Assembly (NCBI RefSeq): GCF_000317125.1
Contig: NC_019695.1
Coordinates: 1,848,336-1,912,335 of the forward strand
DNA from: Chroococcidiopsis thermalis PCC 7203
Lineage (GTDB): Bacteria; Cyanobacteriota; Cyanobacteriia; Cyanobacteriales; Chroococcidiopsidaceae
Reading direction: 5' to 3'
Length of the DNA stretch: 64,000 nt
Numbering within the stretch: the first letter of the stretch is position 1; every line of letters starts with the position of its first letter. This document shows, piece after piece, positions 63,248-64,000 of the stretch. The translations under genes were made by a program, and so were the position numbers. The notes under the pieces were generated by a model. It did no database searches and was not told where the DNA came from. It saw only the letters and a program-made list of their open reading frames with translations.

Positions 63248-64000
63248 TTAATGCATAGAAGTACCTGCTCTCATACCAGCTTTTGCACCGACTCCTGGAG
63301 TATTACCAATCAAGCGCTGTAATTCATCTGGCTTAGATGTTTTAGACATTGCTGCTTCAAACGAAATTAGACCAGTTTTATACTGATCTGCTAAAACTTT
63401 TTCCAATGTTTGCATACTCAAATTTCCTCCAGTTTGAATTGCCGAGTAAATTTGAGCTGTTTTTCCTTCACGAATTAAGTTAGAGATAGCAGGGGTAACA
63501 ATCATAATTTCCTGAGCCATAACCCGACCGTATTCGCCTGGTTTAGGGTTCTTTTTAGATACGAGAGTTTGACTGAATACTGCCACAAGTGAGTTAGATA
63601 ACTGGACGCGAATTTGTTGCTGTTGTTCTGGAGGAAATACATCTACCATCCGGTCAACAGTTTGAGCCGCAGAACTCGTGTGTAGTGTACCAAATACTAA
63701 GTGTCCTGTTTCCGCTGCCGAAATCGCTAACTGAATTGTTTCTAGGTCACGCATTTCGCCTACCAGAATTACATCTGGATCTTCCCGTAAAGCTGCTCTA
63801 AGAGCATTAGCAAAACTCTTTGTATCTTCTCCAACTTGACGCTGATGGATCACACTCTTGATTGGTTCGTAGACAAACTCAATCGGATCTTCAACTGTGA
63901 TAATGTGTTCCGCCCGCGTTGTATTAATATTATTAATCATGGACGCTAGGGTAGTAGACTTACCCGATCCAGTTGGTCCCGTTACCAAGACTAATCCTCG
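63248..64000 (-). CDS. pilT: Pilus retraction ATPase PilT (N-terminus cut by window edge)
   Basis: PilT powers retraction of type IV pili and thus twitching and phototaxis. The visible 250 residues begin just before Walker A (VTGPTGSGKSTTLASMIN) and include the Asp box (TVEDPIEFVYE), Walker B (DPDVILVGEMRDLETIQLA), the His box (GHLVFGTLHTSSAAQTVDRM) and the C-terminal helices with LIREGKTAQIYSAIQTG. The frame is open to the end of the window, so the N-terminal PAS-like domain lies outside. It is followed by pilC. Confidence 0.95.
   Translation of the reverse strand, partial: RGLVLVTGPTGSGKSTTLASMINNINTTRAEHIITVEDPIEFVYEPIKSVIHQRQVGEDTKSFANALRAALREDPDVILVGEMRDLETIQLAISAAETGHLVFGTLHTSSAAQTVDRMVDVFPPEQQQQIRVQLSNSLVAVFSQTLVSKKNPKPGEYGRVMAQEIMIVTPAISNLIREGKTAQIYSAIQTGGNLSMQTLEKVLADQYKTGLISFEAAMSKTSKPDELQRLIGNTPGVGAKAGMRAGTSMH

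Overview
The window is a 64 kb piece of a cyanobacterial chromosome. The signs are a D2 photosystem II gene (psbD), a phycobilin lyase of the CpcS/CpeS family, a PsbP-like lipoprotein, PipX/PipY, a UPF0367 protein, a Mo-nitrogenase C-terminal-domain protein, and very many copies of the HIP1-type octamer GCGATCGC. The spacers are full of short tandem heptamer-like repeats and small palindromes. This fits a repeat-rich lineage such as Chroococcidiopsis or a Nostocales relative; I cannot name the species. Both edges cut genes: a secreted protein at the left and pilT at the right.

Layout. 1-3150: partial secreted protein, PDZ/radical-SAM protein and uppP. 3554-4717: a decayed IS630-type element. 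4776-9395: ppx, a UbiA-family prenyltransferase, a Uma2 nuclease-like protein and an unknown protein. 9441-10260: a possible degraded attC-like palindrome, then a DUF433/DUF5615 toxin-antitoxin-like pair. 10368-14786: a response regulator with DUF3685, a Fur-family regulator, obg and a TerB/Mo-nitro_C protein. 14897-18620: small transporter, unknown protein, cpcS, HEAT-repeat protein, then an unexplained structured region with a tiny ORF. 18912-24718: psbD with a clear terminator, two AI-2E-type permeases, UPF0367, an ECF-type ATPase, a NYN-domain protein and tRNA-Asn. 24791-26830: a VWA gene, a broken VWA copy, a Slr1339-type protein and a pRiA4b ORF-3 remnant. 26871-37343: mostly minus-strand housekeeping genes (Ski2-like helicase, proC, sepF, pipY, pipX, acpS, pabB, ecfT/cbiQ, der). 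38220-47586: copper-radical oxidase, Tat protein, UbiG-like methyltransferase, FAD oxidoreductase, peroxiredoxin-like protein, dnaJ and aspS. 47764-54905: psbP and the guanidine locus. 55279-59398: exbB, exbD, a DUF3574 protein and a TonB-dependent receptor. 59437-64000: uppS, GNAT, an unknown protein, pilC and pilT.

The best-supported system is the guanidine locus (48636-54564). A ykkC-type guanidine-I riboswitch with an overlapping intrinsic terminator leads into a ureohydrolase. That gene is followed by hypA- and hypB-like nickel-insertion genes and a complete nitrate/taurine-type ABC transporter. The order matches the nickel-dependent guanidine hydrolase (GdmH) cluster known from Synechocystis, so the ureohydrolase should not be called agmatinase and the hyp genes should not be taken as evidence for a hydrogenase.

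The most unusual general feature is that the spacer repeats also lie inside genes. In-frame blocks that look like spacer DNA interrupt pabB (three times), the REC-DUF3685 gene, ecfT/cbiQ and proC. They also form part of a signal peptide, the C-terminal tails of aspS and one permease, and false N-terminal extensions of several other genes. The other candidate for something undescribed is the structured region at 18032-18320, with a 23-codon ORF behind an unusually complete Shine-Dalgarno sequence.
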